NCBI GenBank assembly: GCA_021849075.1
Contig: JAJZTH010000022.1
Span: 1 to 59,188, forward strand
DNA from: Pseudomonadota bacterium
GTDB taxonomy: Bacteria > Pseudomonadota > Alphaproteobacteria > Sphingomonadales > Sphingomonadaceae
Direction: 5' to 3'
DNA: 59,188 nucleotides
Shown: in pieces, positions 8,118 through 17,691 of the stretch
Position numbering within the stretch: position 1 is the stretch's first letter
Layout: each line of letters begins with the position of its first letter
Notes under the pieces: generated by a model
The model's input: only the letters and a program-made list of their open reading frames with translations
Databases searched by the model: none
Told to the model about the DNA's origin: nothing
Program-made: the position numbers and the translations under genes

Positions 8118-8417
8118 ATGGCGTTCCAAGCTTATCTTCTCCGATGCAGCGATGGGTCTTTCTATGCGGGCCATACAGAGGATTTGGAAACCCGCATCGC
8201 CCAGCATCAGCAAGGATTGATCGGCGGATATACGGCTGTACGTAGGCCGGTGCTTCTGGTCTGGACGGAAAATTTCGGAACGCGAGCGGAAGCCTTGGCC
8301 GCTGAGCGCCGGATCAAAGGATGGAGCCGCGCCAAGAAGCAGGCCCTAATCGATGGCGATTGGGAGCGGCTGAAATTACTGGCGCGCAATCGGCAGGAGC
8401 CACGAGGCGAGCTTTGA
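8118..8417 (+). CDS. Small GIY-YIG nuclease-domain protein
   Basis: A 99-residue single-domain protein of the GIY-YIG endonuclease superfamily (UvrC N-domain / YhbQ-like). The signature is present in diverged form as AYLLRCSDGSFYAGHT (Y, Y-A-G), followed by the R..QH.QG segment and the conserved E in AERRIKGWSRAKK. Function of these small proteins is unsettled; a structure-specific DNA nuclease role is known for some. The gene is bracketed by an inverted pair of type C repeats 21 bp upstream and 3 bp downstream, so gene plus repeats form a compact cassette. Confidence 0.88.
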   Translation: MAFQAYLLRCSDGSFYAGHTEDLETRIAQHQQGLIGGYTAVRRPVLLVWTENFGTRAEALAAERRIKGWSRAKKQALIDGDWERLKLLARNRQEPRGEL

Positions 8418-8420
8418 TTA

Positions 8421-8449
8421 GCGTCCTTCGACAGGCTCAGGACGAACGG
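8421..8449 (-). repeat. Repeat type C, right half flanking the GIY-YIG gene
   Basis: Inverted partner of 8068-8096 with one mismatch in 29. It begins three bases after the GIY-YIG stop codon and could also act as a transcript-end hairpin in combination with its partner. Confidence 0.9.
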
Positions 8450-8489
8450 AGGTAGGAGGGCTGGGACGCTAATCCTATACCCCTTACTC

Positions 8490-9716
8490 TTACGCCGCCT
8501 GACGCGCGTTCAGCTCCAGTTCCAGACGGTCCCAGATTTCCACCAGCGCCGACACCAGATCGCGCATCATTTCTTCGGTATGCGCAGGGCCGGGGGTGAA
8601 GCGCAGCCGTTCGGTGCCGCGCGGAACGGTCGGGTAATTGATCGGCTGCACATAGGCGCCATATTCGGCGAGCAGGATATCGCTGATCCGCTTGGCCTTG
8701 ACCGGATCGCCCACCATCAGCGGCACGATATGCGTGACCGACGGCATGACCGGCAGGCCGGCCTCCGCCATCAGGCGCTTCAGCAGCGCGGCAGACGCCT
8801 GCTGGCCTTCCCGCTCCGCGCTGGAGCCTTTGAGGTGGCGTACGCTCGCCAGCACGCCGGCGACCAGCACGGGCGAGAGCGATGTGGTGAAGATGAAACC
8901 GGGCGCATAGCTGCGGATCACATCGATGATCATCTGGTCTGCGGCGATATAGCCGCCCATGACGCCGAACGCCTTGCCCAGCGTGCCTTCGATGATGGTC
9001 AGGCGACCGGCGACATCGTCGCGTTCGGAAATGCCGCCGCCTCGCGCGCCATACATGCCCACGGCATGGACTTCGTCCAGATAGGTGAGGGCGTTAAATT
9101 CGTCAGCCAGATCGCAGATGGCCGCGATCGGGGCGATGTCGCCATCCATCGAATAGACGCTTTCGAACGCGATCAGCTTGGGCGCGTCGGGATCTTCAGC
9201 GGCCAGAAGTTCGCGCAGATGATCGACGTCATTATGGCGGAAGACGCGCTTTTCGCAGCCCGAATTGCGGATGCCCGCGATCATCGAGGCGTGGTTCAGT
9301 TCGTCCGAGAAGATGATGCAGCCCGGAAGCAGCTTGGCGAGGGTAGAGAGCGTCGCTTCGTTCGAGACATAGCCCGAGGTGAAGAGCAGGGCGCCTTCCT
9401 TGCCATGCAGGTCGGCGAGTTCCGCCTCCAGGTCGACATGATAATGAGTGTTGCCGCCGATGTTGCGGGTGCCGCCCGATCCGGCGCCGACATCATGGAG
9501 CGCTTCCTCCATGGCGGCGACCACCTTGGGATGCTGGCCCATGGCGAGATAATCGTTGGAGCACCAGACGGTGATCGGCTTGGGACCGTTGTGGCCATGG
9601 AAGCAGCGGGCGTTGGGGAAGGCGCCCTTGTTGCGCAGGATGTCGATAAACACGCGATAACGGCCTTCGCTATGAAGCCGGTCGATCGCCTGCGAAAAGA
9701 TGTGCTTGTAATTCAC
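8490..9716 (-). CDS. hemA: 5-aminolevulinate synthase
   Basis: PLP enzyme that condenses glycine with succinyl-CoA to give 5-aminolevulinate, the first step of haem and other tetrapyrrole synthesis in alphaproteobacteria (Shemin pathway). The 408-residue product starts [20 protein letters not shown], contains the [12 protein letters not shown] segment, the HNDVDHLR and [13 protein letters not shown] regions, [12 protein letters not shown], and the PLP lysine in [14 protein letters not shown]. Length is standard for ALAS1-type enzymes. A 15-bp palindrome about 125 bp upstream may be an operator. It lies downstream of murI on the same strand but with a 187-bp gap, so it probably has its own promoter. 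Confidence 0.97.
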   Translation of the reverse strand: MNYKHIFSQAIDRLHSEGRYRVFIDILRNKGAFPNARCFHGHNGPKPITVWCSNDYLAMGQHPKVVAAMEEALHDVGAGSGGTRNIGGNTHYHVDLEAELADLHGKEGALLFTSGYVSNEATLSTLAKLLPGCIIFSDELNHASMIAGIRNSGCEKRVFRHNDVDHLRELLAAEDPDAPKLIAFESVYSMDGDIAPIAAICDLADEFNALTYLDEVHAVGMYGARGGGISERDDVAGRLTIIEGTLGKAFGVMGGYIAADQMIIDVIRSYAPGFIFTTSLSPVLVAGVLASVRHLKGSSAEREGQQASAALLKRLMAEAGLPVMPSVTHIVPLMVGDPVKAKRISDILLAEYGAYVQPINYPTVPRGTERLRFTPGPAHTEEMMRDLVSALVEIWDRLELELNARQAA

Positions 9717-9840
9717 TACGCCTGTCTTCCCGTTGTTCGCGCCGTGTTTTTTTCTGCGCTATCCTCTGCCGGATGCTGCATTTACCTGCGCCGTCCCGTC
9801 ATTACCAGCGATAACCGCTCGCAACTTTAGGGAGAAATAC

Positions 9841-9855
9841 CTATCAGACTGATAG
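9841..9855. promoter_or_regulatory. Palindromic operator candidate upstream of hemA
   Basis: CTATCAGACTGATAG is a perfect 7+1+7 palindrome, 125 bp before the hemA start on the minus strand. A possible minus-strand promoter has -35 TTGTCC and -10 TATCAG, with the -10 inside the palindrome, so a bound protein would block it. The shape is like a TetR-type operator. It does not match the FNR or PpsR sites known at some alphaproteobacterial hemA genes. Confidence 0.35.
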
Positions 9856-9865
9856 AAAGGATTGG

Positions 9866-9884
9866 CCATTGGACAAATGGCCCA
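9866..9884 (-). terminator. Possible murI terminator hairpin
   Basis: GGCCATT and AATGGCC-type 7-bp arms with a five-base loop lie just downstream of the murI stop on the minus strand; CCTTTC follows a few bases later. The U-tract is weak. Confidence 0.3.
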
Positions 9885-9903
9885 TGGCTTCCGCACCGAT
9901 CCT

Positions 9904-10746
9904 TCAAAGCGCGTCGATGTGGTCAAGGCCATAGGCGGCCAGTGCTGGGCGAAGCGCTTCCACCTTCTCGTCAACGCGGGTGAAGACCGCCGTGCCGGGC
10001 GATGGCGCATCTGGCCAGGGCTGTCCCTGCGTCAGATAGAGGATGCGCCGCGCAATGCCTTCGCCGCCATGGACGAAACCCATGGGATGCGGCGCAGCGG
10101 CGGCAAGTTCCTGTTCCACCAGCGGAAAATGGGTACAGGCAAGGACGACCATGTCCATCCTGTCCCCGCCCGGTTGGCCGATCAGGCCGGCGAGCGCATC
10201 GCGGGCGACGGCTGGGTCGAGCGGTTCTCCGCGCAGCTTTGCTTCGGCAAGCTGGACCAGCGCGGCGGAGCCGTATCGCAACACCGTGCAGTCTGCGCCA
10301 TGTTCGGCTGCGAGCCGGTCGACATAGGGCTGGCGCACGGTGGCGTCGGTGCCCAGCACGCCGAAGACGCGGTTTTTGGACAGTAGCGCAGCCGGCTTGA
10401 TCGCCGGAACGGTGCCGACCACCGGAATGTCGAGCGCGGCGCGCACATGCTGAAGCGCGATGGTAGACGCCGTGTTGCAGGCGATGACCGCAAGGCGCGG
10501 GCGATAGCGCTCCACCAGCCGGCCGAGCAGGGCGGGTACGCGCGCGGCGATTTCCGTCTCGCTCTTCGTGCCATAGGGAAAGCCGGCGCTGTCGGCGGCG
10601 TAGACGATGGGGGCGGTCGGCAGCGCCGCACGCGCCGGGGCGAGGATGGACAAGCCCCCCACGCCGGAATCGAAGAAGAGGATGGGAGCGTCTGGTGCGA
10701 CCGTCATGCGCCGGGGTGTCGTCCCAAGTGACGGGAGTGTCAACAT
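9904..10746 (-). CDS. murI: Glutamate racemase
   Basis: Cofactor-independent racemase that supplies D-glutamate for peptidoglycan. The product has the N-terminal [10 protein letters not shown] motif, catalytic cysteines in ACNTAS and ACTHFP, and [10 protein letters not shown]. The start is set at 10746 because AGGAGG lies eight bases upstream of that ATG; the ATG six bases earlier (10752) is too close to the Shine-Dalgarno. This gives 280 residues with a short N-terminal extension of about 13 residues over many family members; a further in-frame ATG at 10707 would remove it. It diverges from plsY over a roughly 60-bp shared promoter region. Confidence 0.94.
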   Translation of the reverse strand: MLTLPSLGTTPRRMTVAPDAPILFFDSGVGGLSILAPARAALPTAPIVYAADSAGFPYGTKSETEIAARVPALLGRLVERYRPRLAVIACNTASTIALQHVRAALDIPVVGTVPAIKPAALLSKNRVFGVLGTDATVRQPYVDRLAAEHGADCTVLRYGSAALVQLAEAKLRGEPLDPAVARDALAGLIGQPGGDRMDMVVLACTHFPLVEQELAAAAPHPMGFVHGGEGIARRILYLTQGQPWPDAPSPGTAVFTRVDEKVEALRPALAAYGLDHIDAL

Positions 10747-10806
10747 ACGCATTGCCTCCTGCGCCTGTCACTCTATGGTCGCGCCCATTCCATATTGGCG
10801 ATTTTC

Positions 10807-11418
10807 ATGACACCTTCCTGGCTTCTTCCCGCTTTCGTCCTGGCGCTTGGCTATCTGCTCGGCTCCATTCCCTTTGGCCTGATCCTGACCCGCGTGACGG
10901 GGGCGGGCGATCTGCGGCAGATCGGCTCCGGCAATATTGGCGCGACCAATGTGCTGCGCACCGGGCGCAAGGGGCTGGCGGCGGCGACATTGCTGCTGGA
11001 TTTGCTGAAGGGCGTGGCAGCGGTGCTGATCGGCGCATGGCTGATCGATGGCGGCGGGCCGATGGCGGGGGCGATGGCCTTTATCGGCCATTGCTATCCC
11101 GTCTGGTTGCGCTTTGCCGGGGGCAAGGGCGTGGCGACGATGATGGGCGTGGTGACGGCGCTCTACTGGCCGGCCGGGATCGTCTTTGCGGTCGTGTGGC
11201 TGGGCATGTTGTTCGGCACCAAATGGTCGTCGGTCGGCGGCATGTCGGCGGCGATCAGTGCGCCGATCGCCATGTGGGCGTTTGGGCGGATCGATCTGGC
11301 GCCGGTGACGCTGGCCATGGCGTTGATCCTGCTGTGGCGGCATCGCGCTAATATCGCCCGGTTGCTGAAGGGCCAGGAGCCGAAGATCGGCAAGTCCGGG
11401 AGCAAATCCGCGCAATGA
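10807..11418 (+). CDS. plsY: Acyl-phosphate glycerol-3-phosphate acyltransferase
   Basis: Integral inner-membrane enzyme that transfers an acyl chain from acyl-phosphate to glycerol-3-phosphate, starting phospholipid synthesis. About 203 residues with five hydrophobic segments. Conserved motifs are GSIPFGLI and [11 protein letters not shown] (active site), [18 protein letters not shown], and GTKWSS. The ATG at 10807 gives a normal PlsY N terminus; a TTG at 10795 would add four residues. Its stop overlaps the dprA start (ATGA), a plsY-dprA arrangement common in alphaproteobacteria. Confidence 0.95.
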   Translation: MTPSWLLPAFVLALGYLLGSIPFGLILTRVTGAGDLRQIGSGNIGATNVLRTGRKGLAAATLLLDLLKGVAAVLIGAWLIDGGGPMAGAMAFIGHCYPVWLRFAGGKGVATMMGVVTALYWPAGIVFAVVWLGMLFGTKWSSVGGMSAAISAPIAMWAFGRIDLAPVTLAMALILLWRHRANIARLLKGQEPKIGKSGSKSAQ

Positions 11419-12497
11419 GCGAGCGGGAGCGGTTCGAGAGGCTGCGGCTCATCCGCTCCCCCCGGATCGGTCCGGTCAGCTATCGGCAATTGCTCGCGCG
11501 GTTCGGTTCTGCGGCTGAGGCATTGCGCGCCATTCCGGATCTCGCCGCGCGGGGCGGGGGCAAGGCCAGCGTCGCCGATGCGGGCGCAGTCGAGCGGGAA
11601 ATTGCGGCGACGCGGGCGCTGGGCGCGCGCTACTTGCTCATGGGCGACGCTGATTATCCGGCCTTGCTCGACGAGATGGAGGGCGCGCCGCCCGCGCTGA
11701 TCGTGCGGGGGGACGTTGGACTGGCCGGAAGGCCATGCGTGGCGATGGTCGGCGCGCGCAATGCGTCTGCGGCGGCATGCCGTTTCGCGCGGGCATTGGC
11801 GCAGGATCTGGGGCAGCGTGGCGCGGTGGTCGTATCGGGGCTTGCGCGCGGCATCGATACGGAGGCGCATCGCGGATCGATCGACGGTGGGACGATCGGC
11901 GTGATCGCCAGTGGCATCGATGTGGTGTTTCCGCCCGAGAACCGGGATTTACAGGCGCAGGTGGGAAGCCAAGGTCTGCTCGTCACCGAACATCCGCCCG
12001 GCGTCCAGCCGCTCGCCCGGCATTTCCCGGCGCGCAACCGGATCATCGCCGGGCTGGCGCTGGGAACGGTGGTGGTGGAGGCCGCGCCAAAATCCGGTTC
12101 GCTCATCACTGCGCGGCTGGCGGGTGAGGCGGGGCGTGAAGTGATGGCGGTGCCGGGATCGCCGCTCGATCCACGCGCGCAGGGATGCAACAGCCTGATC
12201 CGGGAGGGCGCCATTCTGGTCCAGAATGGCGCGGATATCATGGAGGCGATCGGCGGCTTCGATCCGCGCATGGTGCGACAGGGCAGTTTCGACTTCATCG
12301 GCGCGCCCGTGTCGAGCGATGTGGCGGAGCAGGAGCGTTCAAGCGTGATAGCGTTGTTGGGACCGGTGCCGGTTGCCGTGGATGAAGTCATTCGCCTGTC
12401 CGGCCTGTCGCCCGCCGTGGTGCAGACGGTGCTGTTGGAACTGGAGTTGGCCGGCGGGCTGGAGCGGCAGGCCGGGGGCAGAGTGAGTATGAAATGA
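11415..12497 (+). CDS. dprA: DNA-processing protein DprA
   Basis: Binds single-stranded DNA entering during natural transformation and loads RecA. The 360-residue product has an N-terminal SAM-like helical part, the Rossmann-fold DprA domain ([47 protein letters not shown]), and a C-terminal winged-helix region (after about 295; [22 protein letters not shown]). Length and domain order are standard. Translation is probably coupled to plsY through the ATGA overlap. Competence in this organism cannot be judged from this gene alone. Confidence 0.95.
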   Translation: MSERERFERLRLIRSPRIGPVSYRQLLARFGSAAEALRAIPDLAARGGGKASVADAGAVEREIAATRALGARYLLMGDADYPALLDEMEGAPPALIVRGDVGLAGRPCVAMVGARNASAAACRFARALAQDLGQRGAVVVSGLARGIDTEAHRGSIDGGTIGVIASGIDVVFPPENRDLQAQVGSQGLLVTEHPPGVQPLARHFPARNRIIAGLALGTVVVEAAPKSGSLITARLAGEAGREVMAVPGSPLDPRAQGCNSLIREGAILVQNGADIMEAIGGFDPRMVRQGSFDFIGAPVSSDVAEQERSSVIALLGPVPVAVDEVIRLSGLSPAVVQTVLLELELAGGLERQAGGRVSMK

Positions 12498-12612
12498 CCA
12501 AATCACTGGCGTTTCCTTACCCTCTTGCCTACATCGGCCACAGCTTGACGCGACCAATTGCGACCATCCACACTCGCGCGTGTACGTGAGGCCATCCAAA
12601 TTCGGGGCATAA

Positions 12613-15201
12613 ATGCAGCTTGTCATTGTCGAATCGCCGGCCAAGGCGAAGACCATCGAGAAATATCTGGGCGGCGATTTCCATGTTCTCGCCAGCTATG
12701 GCCATATTCGCGACCTCCCCGCCAAGGACGGGTCGGTGGACCCGGACGACGGCTTCGCCATGTCGTGGGAAAATTATGGCGACAAGGGCAAGCAGCTGAA
12801 GGCCATCGCCGATGAGGCGAAGAAGGCCAGCCGATTGATCCTGGCGACTGACCCTGATCGCGAAGGGGAGGCGATCAGCTGGCATGTGCAGGAAGTGCTG
12901 CGCGCCAAGAAGGCGCTGCCGCAGACGGTCGACCGGGTGACGTTCAATGCGATCACCAAGGCGGCGGTGCTGGACGCGATGGCCAAGCCCCGCGCGCTGG
13001 ACGAGGATCTGATCGACGCCTATCGCGCACGCCGCGCGCTCGACTATCTGGTGGGCTTCACTTTGTCGCCGGTGCTGTGGCGCAAACTGCCCGGCGCCAA
13101 GTCGGCCGGCCGCGTGCAGTCCGTCGCGTTGCGCCTGGTGGTGGAGCGTGAGCGCGAGATCGAAAGCTTTGTGCCGCAGGAATATTGGTCGGTCGCGGCC
13201 GAGATGGAGCAGGGCGGGCAGGGCTTTACCGCGCGCCTCGTCCGCTGGAAGGGCGAGAAGATCGATCGCCTGACCATCGGCAAGGAAGGCGACGCCATGG
13301 CGGCCAAGGCCGATGTGGAGGCCGGTCGCTTCACCGTCGACAAGGTCGAGACGAAGCCGGTCAGCCGCAATCCTCCCGCGCCGTTCACCACGTCGACGCT
13401 GCAACAGGAAGCGGCGCGCAAGCTGGGCTTTTCGGCCAGCCACACGATGCGGATCGCGCAGCAGCTCTACGAAGACGGCGCGATTACCTATATGCGTACC
13501 GACGGCGTGCAGATGGACGGCAGCGCTATTTCCGCCGCGCGCAAGGCGATCGCGGAGCGCTATGACGGCGGCTATCTGCCCGAAAAGCCGCGCCAATATC
13601 AAACCAAGGCCAAGAATGCGCAGGAAGCGCATGAAGCCATCCGCCCGACCGAGTTTAGTCGTGACAAGGTGGGGTCGGGCGATCATGCGCGCCTCTATGA
13701 CCTGATCTTCAAGCGGGCGCTGGCGAGCCAGATGGCGTCGGCCCGGCTGGAACGCACGACGATTGATCTGGTCGACCAGACCGGTCAGCATGCATTGCGC
13801 GCCACCGGGCAGGTGGTGATCTTCCCCGGCTTCCTTGCGCTTTATGAAGAAGGCCGCGACGATAGCGACGACGATGATTCGAAGCTGCTGCCGCGCATGA
13901 GCGAGGGCGACGCGCCGGCCAAGAAGAAGGTGAGCGCCGAACAGCATTTCACCCAGCCGCCGCCGCGCTATTCGGAAGCGTCGCTGGTCAAGCGCCTGGA
14001 GGAACTGGGGATCGGCCGTCCGTCCACTTATGCCTCGACGCTTCAGGTCCTGAAGGACCGCGATTATGTGCGCGTGGAAAAGAACCGCTTCTTCGCCGAG
14101 GAAAGCGGGCGGCTGGTGACGGCGTTCCTTGAACGCTTCTTCGAACGCTATGTCTCCTATGACTTCACTGCGGGTCTGGAAGACGAGCTGGATGATATTT
14201 CCGGCGGCCGCGCCCAGTGGCAGGCGGTGCTGGAAGCCTTTTGGCGCGACTTCAAGCCCAAGACCGCCGAGGTCATGGAGCAGAAGCCGTCTGACATTAC
14301 GGCCGAACTGGACAAGTTTCTGGAGCCGATGTTGTTCCCGCCCAAGGCGGATGGCAGCAATCCGCGTGCCTGCCCGATGTGCGGCGACGGGCAACTGGCG
14401 CTGCGCGGCGGTCGGTTCGGGGCATTCATCGCCTGCTCCAACTATCCCGAATGTAAATATACCCGCAAATTTGGTCAGCCCGGCAGCAGCGGGGAAGGCG
14501 CGGACACCGGGCCGGAAGTGCTGGGCCAGCATCCCGAAACCGGGCAGGATATCGTGAAGAAGTCCGGCCGTTTTGGTCCCTATATCGAGATGGGCGAGGG
14601 CAAGGAGGCCAAGCGTGGGTCGATCCCCAAGGATTTGCCCGATGGCGAGATGACGCTCGACTGGGCGGTCAAGCTGCTGAGCTTGCCGCGCGAAGTTGGT
14701 TTGCACCCGGAAACGGGCAAGCCGATCGTGGCGAATATCGGCCGTTTTGGTCCCTATCTGCTGCATGACGGCAAATATGGCCGGTTGTCATCGACGGCGG
14801 AGATTTTCGAAGTTGGCATGAACAGCGCTGTGGTGAAGCTGGCGGAAGCGGCGAACCGCGGCGGCCGATCGAGCGGCGGCCGTGAACCGCTCAAGGTGCT
14901 GGGCGCGCATCCGCGCACCGAAGCGGAAATCAAGCTGATGGAAGGGCGTTACGGCGTCTATGTCACCGACGGCACGACCAATGCGACGCTGCCCAAGACG
15001 GTGGACAAGGATCAGCTGACGCTGGAGGAAGCCGCGCAGCTGATCGACGCGCGCGCGGCGGCCGCGCCGGTGAAGAAGGGCAAGAAAGCGCCCGCAAAGA
15101 AGGCTGCGGCGAAAAAGCCGGCGACGAAGGCGGATGGCGCGGCCAAGAAGCCTGCTGCGAAAAAGGCCCCGGCCAAGAAGAAGGCGGCGGCGGCCGAGTA
15201 A
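12613..15201 (+). CDS. topA: DNA topoisomerase I
   Basis: Type IA topoisomerase that relaxes negative supercoils. The 862-residue product has the N-terminal Toprim domain (VIVESPAKAKTIEKYL; acidic triad in DPDREGEAISW), the catalytic Tyr293 in ITYMRTDG, the PxRYSEASLVKRLEELGIGRPSTYA motif region, a four-cysteine zinc ribbon (CPMCGD ... CSNYPEC, around residues 585-615), further zinc-less topo C-terminal repeats (about 640-805), and a Lys/Ala/Pro-rich basic tail (from about 820) typical of alphaproteobacterial TopA and likely to bind DNA. It follows dprA after a 115-bp gap and is convergent with the diguanylate cyclase gene, seven bases away. Confidence 0.97.
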   Translation: MQLVIVESPAKAKTIEKYLGGDFHVLASYGHIRDLPAKDGSVDPDDGFAMSWENYGDKGKQLKAIADEAKKASRLILATDPDREGEAISWHVQEVLRAKKALPQTVDRVTFNAITKAAVLDAMAKPRALDEDLIDAYRARRALDYLVGFTLSPVLWRKLPGAKSAGRVQSVALRLVVEREREIESFVPQEYWSVAAEMEQGGQGFTARLVRWKGEKIDRLTIGKEGDAMAAKADVEAGRFTVDKVETKPVSRNPPAPFTTSTLQQEAARKLGFSASHTMRIAQQLYEDGAITYMRTDGVQMDGSAISAARKAIAERYDGGYLPEKPRQYQTKAKNAQEAHEAIRPTEFSRDKVGSGDHARLYDLIFKRALASQMASARLERTTIDLVDQTGQHALRATGQVVIFPGFLALYEEGRDDSDDDDSKLLPRMSEGDAPAKKKVSAEQHFTQPPPRYSEASLVKRLEELGIGRPSTYASTLQVLKDRDYVRVEKNRFFAEESGRLVTAFLERFFERYVSYDFTAGLEDELDDISGGRAQWQAVLEAFWRDFKPKTAEVMEQKPSDITAELDKFLEPMLFPPKADGSNPRACPMCGDGQLALRGGRFGAFIACSNYPECKYTRKFGQPGSSGEGADTGPEVLGQHPETGQDIVKKSGRFGPYIEMGEGKEAKRGSIPKDLPDGEMTLDWAVKLLSLPREVGLHPETGKPIVANIGRFGPYLLHDGKYGRLSSTAEIFEVGMNSAVVKLAEAANRGGRSSGGREPLKVLGAHPRTEAEIKLMEGRYGVYVTDGTTNATLPKTVDKDQLTLEEAAQLIDARAAAAPVKKGKKAPAKKAAAKKPATKADGAAKKPAAKKAPAKKKAAAAE

Positions 15202-15208
15202 TCAGCCG

Positions 15209-15946
15209 TCAGGCGGCGCGCCGCACCTGATTGCGGCCGCCGGTCTTGGCGGCATACATGGCGAGGTCCGCGCGGTGTAGGCTGGCCTCTATAGGCTGGG
15301 CCGGGTCGCCGCTGCTCAGGCCGATGCTGGCGGTGACGCGCACCATGCGGCCGGATGGCGCGCGGACCCGCAAAGCCTGGATCGATGCCCGGACATGTTC
15401 GGCCCGGCGCGCGGCCTGATCTTCATCGCAATCGATCAGACAGGCGGCGAACTCCTCCCCACCCAGACGGCCGCACAGATCGACCGGGCGCAACGCCTGT
15501 GCGATGGCGGTCGCCACGGCATGCAGCACGGCGTCACCGGTCTGATGCCCATGATCGTCGTTGAAGCGTTTGAAATGATCGATGTCGATCAGCAGATACC
15601 AGTTGCCTGGTCGGGCGTGCGCCTGTTCCGCCCGGTCGAAAAAGGCGTTGCGGCTGAGCAGGCCGGTCAGCCCGTCCATATCGGCCAATCGGGCCAGTTC
15701 CGCGACCCGCAATTCCAGTTCCTGCCGCAATCGCCGGTTCTCCTCGCTCTGCCGGACGAGGAGGATGCAGACGGGCGTCGAAATGCTGCCGGAACAGAAG
15801 ATGCCGACGCTGAAATAGCGTAGCGGAATGAACATGCCCGGTATCAGCGAAACGATGGTCATGATGACCACCGTCCCGAATACGGAGATGCCGACGGCAC
15901 AGGCGATTTTCTGCTTTGGACCCATGGAACGGGGCCGTAACGGCAT
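15209..15946 (-). CDS. GGDEF-domain diguanylate cyclase, membrane-bound
   Basis: Predicted to make cyclic di-GMP from two GTP. The 245-residue protein has two hydrophobic helices in the first 75 residues, a short coiled coil (EENRRLRQELELRVAELARL), then a complete GGDEF domain. The active-site loop is GGEEF and an inhibitory-site RxxD (RPVD) stands five residues before it, so product inhibition is expected. DxxDGLTGL is present as DMDGLTGLL. No separate sensor domain is visible. An internal ATG (M8) is an alternative start. Confidence 0.9.
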   Translation of the reverse strand: MPLRPRSMGPKQKIACAVGISVFGTVVIMTIVSLIPGMFIPLRYFSVGIFCSGSISTPVCILLVRQSEENRRLRQELELRVAELARLADMDGLTGLLSRNAFFDRAEQAHARPGNWYLLIDIDHFKRFNDDHGHQTGDAVLHAVATAIAQALRPVDLCGRLGGEEFAACLIDCDEDQAARRAEHVRASIQALRVRAPSGRMVRVTASIGLSSGDPAQPIEASLHRADLAMYAAKTGGRNQVRRAA

Positions 15947-15981
15947 AAGGTAAATGATGAATTTACCCGAATGGGCGAATG

Positions 15982-16905
15982 TTAGTCGACCCAGTCCAGA
16001 CCGATGTCGCGATAGATGAAGCGATCATCCTCCCAGTCTTCCTTCACCTTGACGTGCAGGTAGAGGTGGACCTTGACGCCGAGCAGGGCGGCCAGTTCGG
16101 CGCGCGCCTTCGATCCGATTTCCTTCAGGCGCTGGCCGCCCTTGCCCAGAACGATGGCGCGCTGGGTCGGGCGGGCGACGAGGATCTGTTGGTGGATTTC
16201 GACCGATCCGTCGTCCCGCTCCTTATATTGCTCGGTATCGACGGCGGTGGCGTAGGGCAGTTCATCATGGAGTTGATGATAGATTTGCTCGCGCGTGATT
16301 TCCGCCGCCAGCATCCGGTCGGTCGCGTCCGACACCTGATCTTCGGGGAAGTGCCATGGGCCTTCGGGCATGGCGTTCGCAAAGGCGGTCTTGAGTTCGG
16401 CGAGGCCATCGCCGGTCTGGGCGGAAATGAAGAACGTCTCCTCGAAACCGACCCGCTCATAGAGCCTCTGGGTGTGGACCAGCAGCTTTTCCTTGATGGC
16501 GATGTCGACCTTGTTGAGGATCAGCCATTTGCGTTCGGGACGATGGACCAAAGCCTCGATGATCGGCTCCATCTTGGGGCCAAGGCCCGCCTTGCCGTCG
16601 ACGATCAGGGCGATGAGGTCCGATCCCTGCGCGCCGCCCCACGCCGCCTGCACCATCGCGCGGTCCAGCCGACGCTTGGGCGCGAAGATGCCGGGTGTGT
16701 CGACCAGCACGACCTGTGCGTCACCTTCGATCGCGACGCCCATGACGCGGGTGCGGGTGGTCTGCGCCTTGGGGCTGGTGATCGCCACTTTCTGCCCCAC
16801 CAGCGCGTTCACCAGCGTCGATTTACCCGCATTGGGGGCGCCCACGATCGCAACGACGCCGCAGCGCTGGGATTCCATATCAACCGTCAAATTCAGTCCA
16901 TCCAT
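15982..16905 (-). CDS. era: GTPase Era
   Basis: Essential Ras-like GTPase that binds the 3' end of 16S rRNA during 30S assembly. The 307-residue product has G1 GAPNAGKST, G2 region TTRTRVMG, G3 DTPGIF, G4 NKVD, and a C-terminal KH domain (AIVLGKGGQRLKEIGSKARAEL without interruption in the GxxG loop). Length is standard. It is the last gene of lepB-rnc-era on the minus strand, separated from rnc by 106 bp that contain a type B palindromic repeat. Confidence 0.96.
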   Translation of the reverse strand: MDGLNLTVDMESQRCGVVAIVGAPNAGKSTLVNALVGQKVAITSPKAQTTRTRVMGVAIEGDAQVVLVDTPGIFAPKRRLDRAMVQAAWGGAQGSDLIALIVDGKAGLGPKMEPIIEALVHRPERKWLILNKVDIAIKEKLLVHTQRLYERVGFEETFFISAQTGDGLAELKTAFANAMPEGPWHFPEDQVSDATDRMLAAEITREQIYHQLHDELPYATAVDTEQYKERDDGSVEIHQQILVARPTQRAIVLGKGGQRLKEIGSKARAELAALLGVKVHLYLHVKVKEDWEDDRFIYRDIGLDWVD

Positions 16906-16916
16906 TCAAATAGGCA

Positions 16917-16991
16917 GTGCTCCTGCGAAAGCAGGAGCCCAGGATGCAGGTTACGCCCAATCACCCTGGACTCCTGCTTTCGCAGGAGCAC
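16917..16991. repeat. Palindromic repeat, type B, copy 2
   Basis: Same organisation as 4955-5031: GTGCTCCTGCGAAAGCAGGAG on the left and CTCCTGCTTTCGCAGGAGCAC on the right. Internal GGATGC...TTACGCCCAATC spacer sequence differs from copy 1. It lies between rnc and era in their operon. Confidence 0.88.
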
Positions 16992-17011
16992 TTGCTTAGC
17001 ACAGATTGCGT

Positions 17012-17689
17012 TTATCCCGCCAATTTCTCCAGCAGCGCCTTGGCCGCTGCCGTTTCCGCTTCCTGCTTCGATCCGCCGGTCGCGCTGGCTTCGCCCGCGC
17101 CCTTGATCGACACCGTCACGGTAAAGCGCAGCGCATGTTGCGGGCCGGAGCGATCGGTCATGACATATTCGGGCGGTTTGCGCTTGTTGGCGGCGGCCCA
17201 TTCCTGAAGATAGGATTTGGGGTGGCGCGGGGCGCTGGTCTGGGTGTCGACCCGGTTGCCCCACAGGCGGCGGACGAGGGCGCGCGCTTCCTCCAGTCCC
17301 GCCTCTAGATAGAGCGCGCCGATCAGCGCCTCCATCACGTCGCCCAGCACATTGTCGCTGTCGGCTGCGCCATCGTCGCGCGCCTGCTTGCCCAGGATCA
17401 GATGTTTGGGGACGCCCGCCCCGCGCGCGATTTCCGCGCAGGTTTCGCCTGACACCAGCGCATTATAGCGGCGGGATAGCTTGCCTTCGGGTTCGTCGGT
17501 GAAGCGTTCATAGACCCATTCGCCGATCAGCAGGCCAAGGATGCGATCGCCCAGAAACTCCAGCCGCTCATAATTGACCGCCTTGGCGCTGCCATGGGTC
17601 AGCGCCTGTTCGAACGCGGCCCGGTTTTTGGGGGCGCGGCCGATCAATTCCTTCAGCCAGCTGTCGGTGTCTGGCCCATGCGAACTCAC
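17012..17689 (-). CDS. rnc: Ribonuclease III
   Basis: Double-strand-specific endoribonuclease for rRNA and mRNA processing. The 225-residue product has the catalytic signature ERLEFLGDRILGLL, the second acidic site DVMEALIGALYLE, and a C-terminal double-stranded-RNA-binding domain (PKSYLQEWAA ... GGSKQEAETAAAKALLEKL). The start is a GTG at 17689, two bases after the lepB stop and with GGAAGG nine bases upstream; the longer open frame to 17743 would overlap lepB. The order lepB-rnc-era is the classical bacterial arrangement. Confidence 0.96.
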   Translation of the reverse strand: MSSHGPDTDSWLKELIGRAPKNRAAFEQALTHGSAKAVNYERLEFLGDRILGLLIGEWVYERFTDEPEGKLSRRYNALVSGETCAEIARGAGVPKHLILGKQARDDGAADSDNVLGDVMEALIGALYLEAGLEEARALVRRLWGNRVDTQTSAPRHPKSYLQEWAAANKRKPPEYVMTDRSGPQHALRFTVTVSIKGAGEASATGGSKQEAETAAAKALLEKLAG

Positions 17690-17691
17690 TT

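Noticed and set aside
12529..14766. Long minus-strand open frame (745 codons) opposite topA
   Set aside because: It is fully antisense to a well-supported topA, has no recognisable domain, and reflects GC-rich codon bias that removes stops in the opposite strand.
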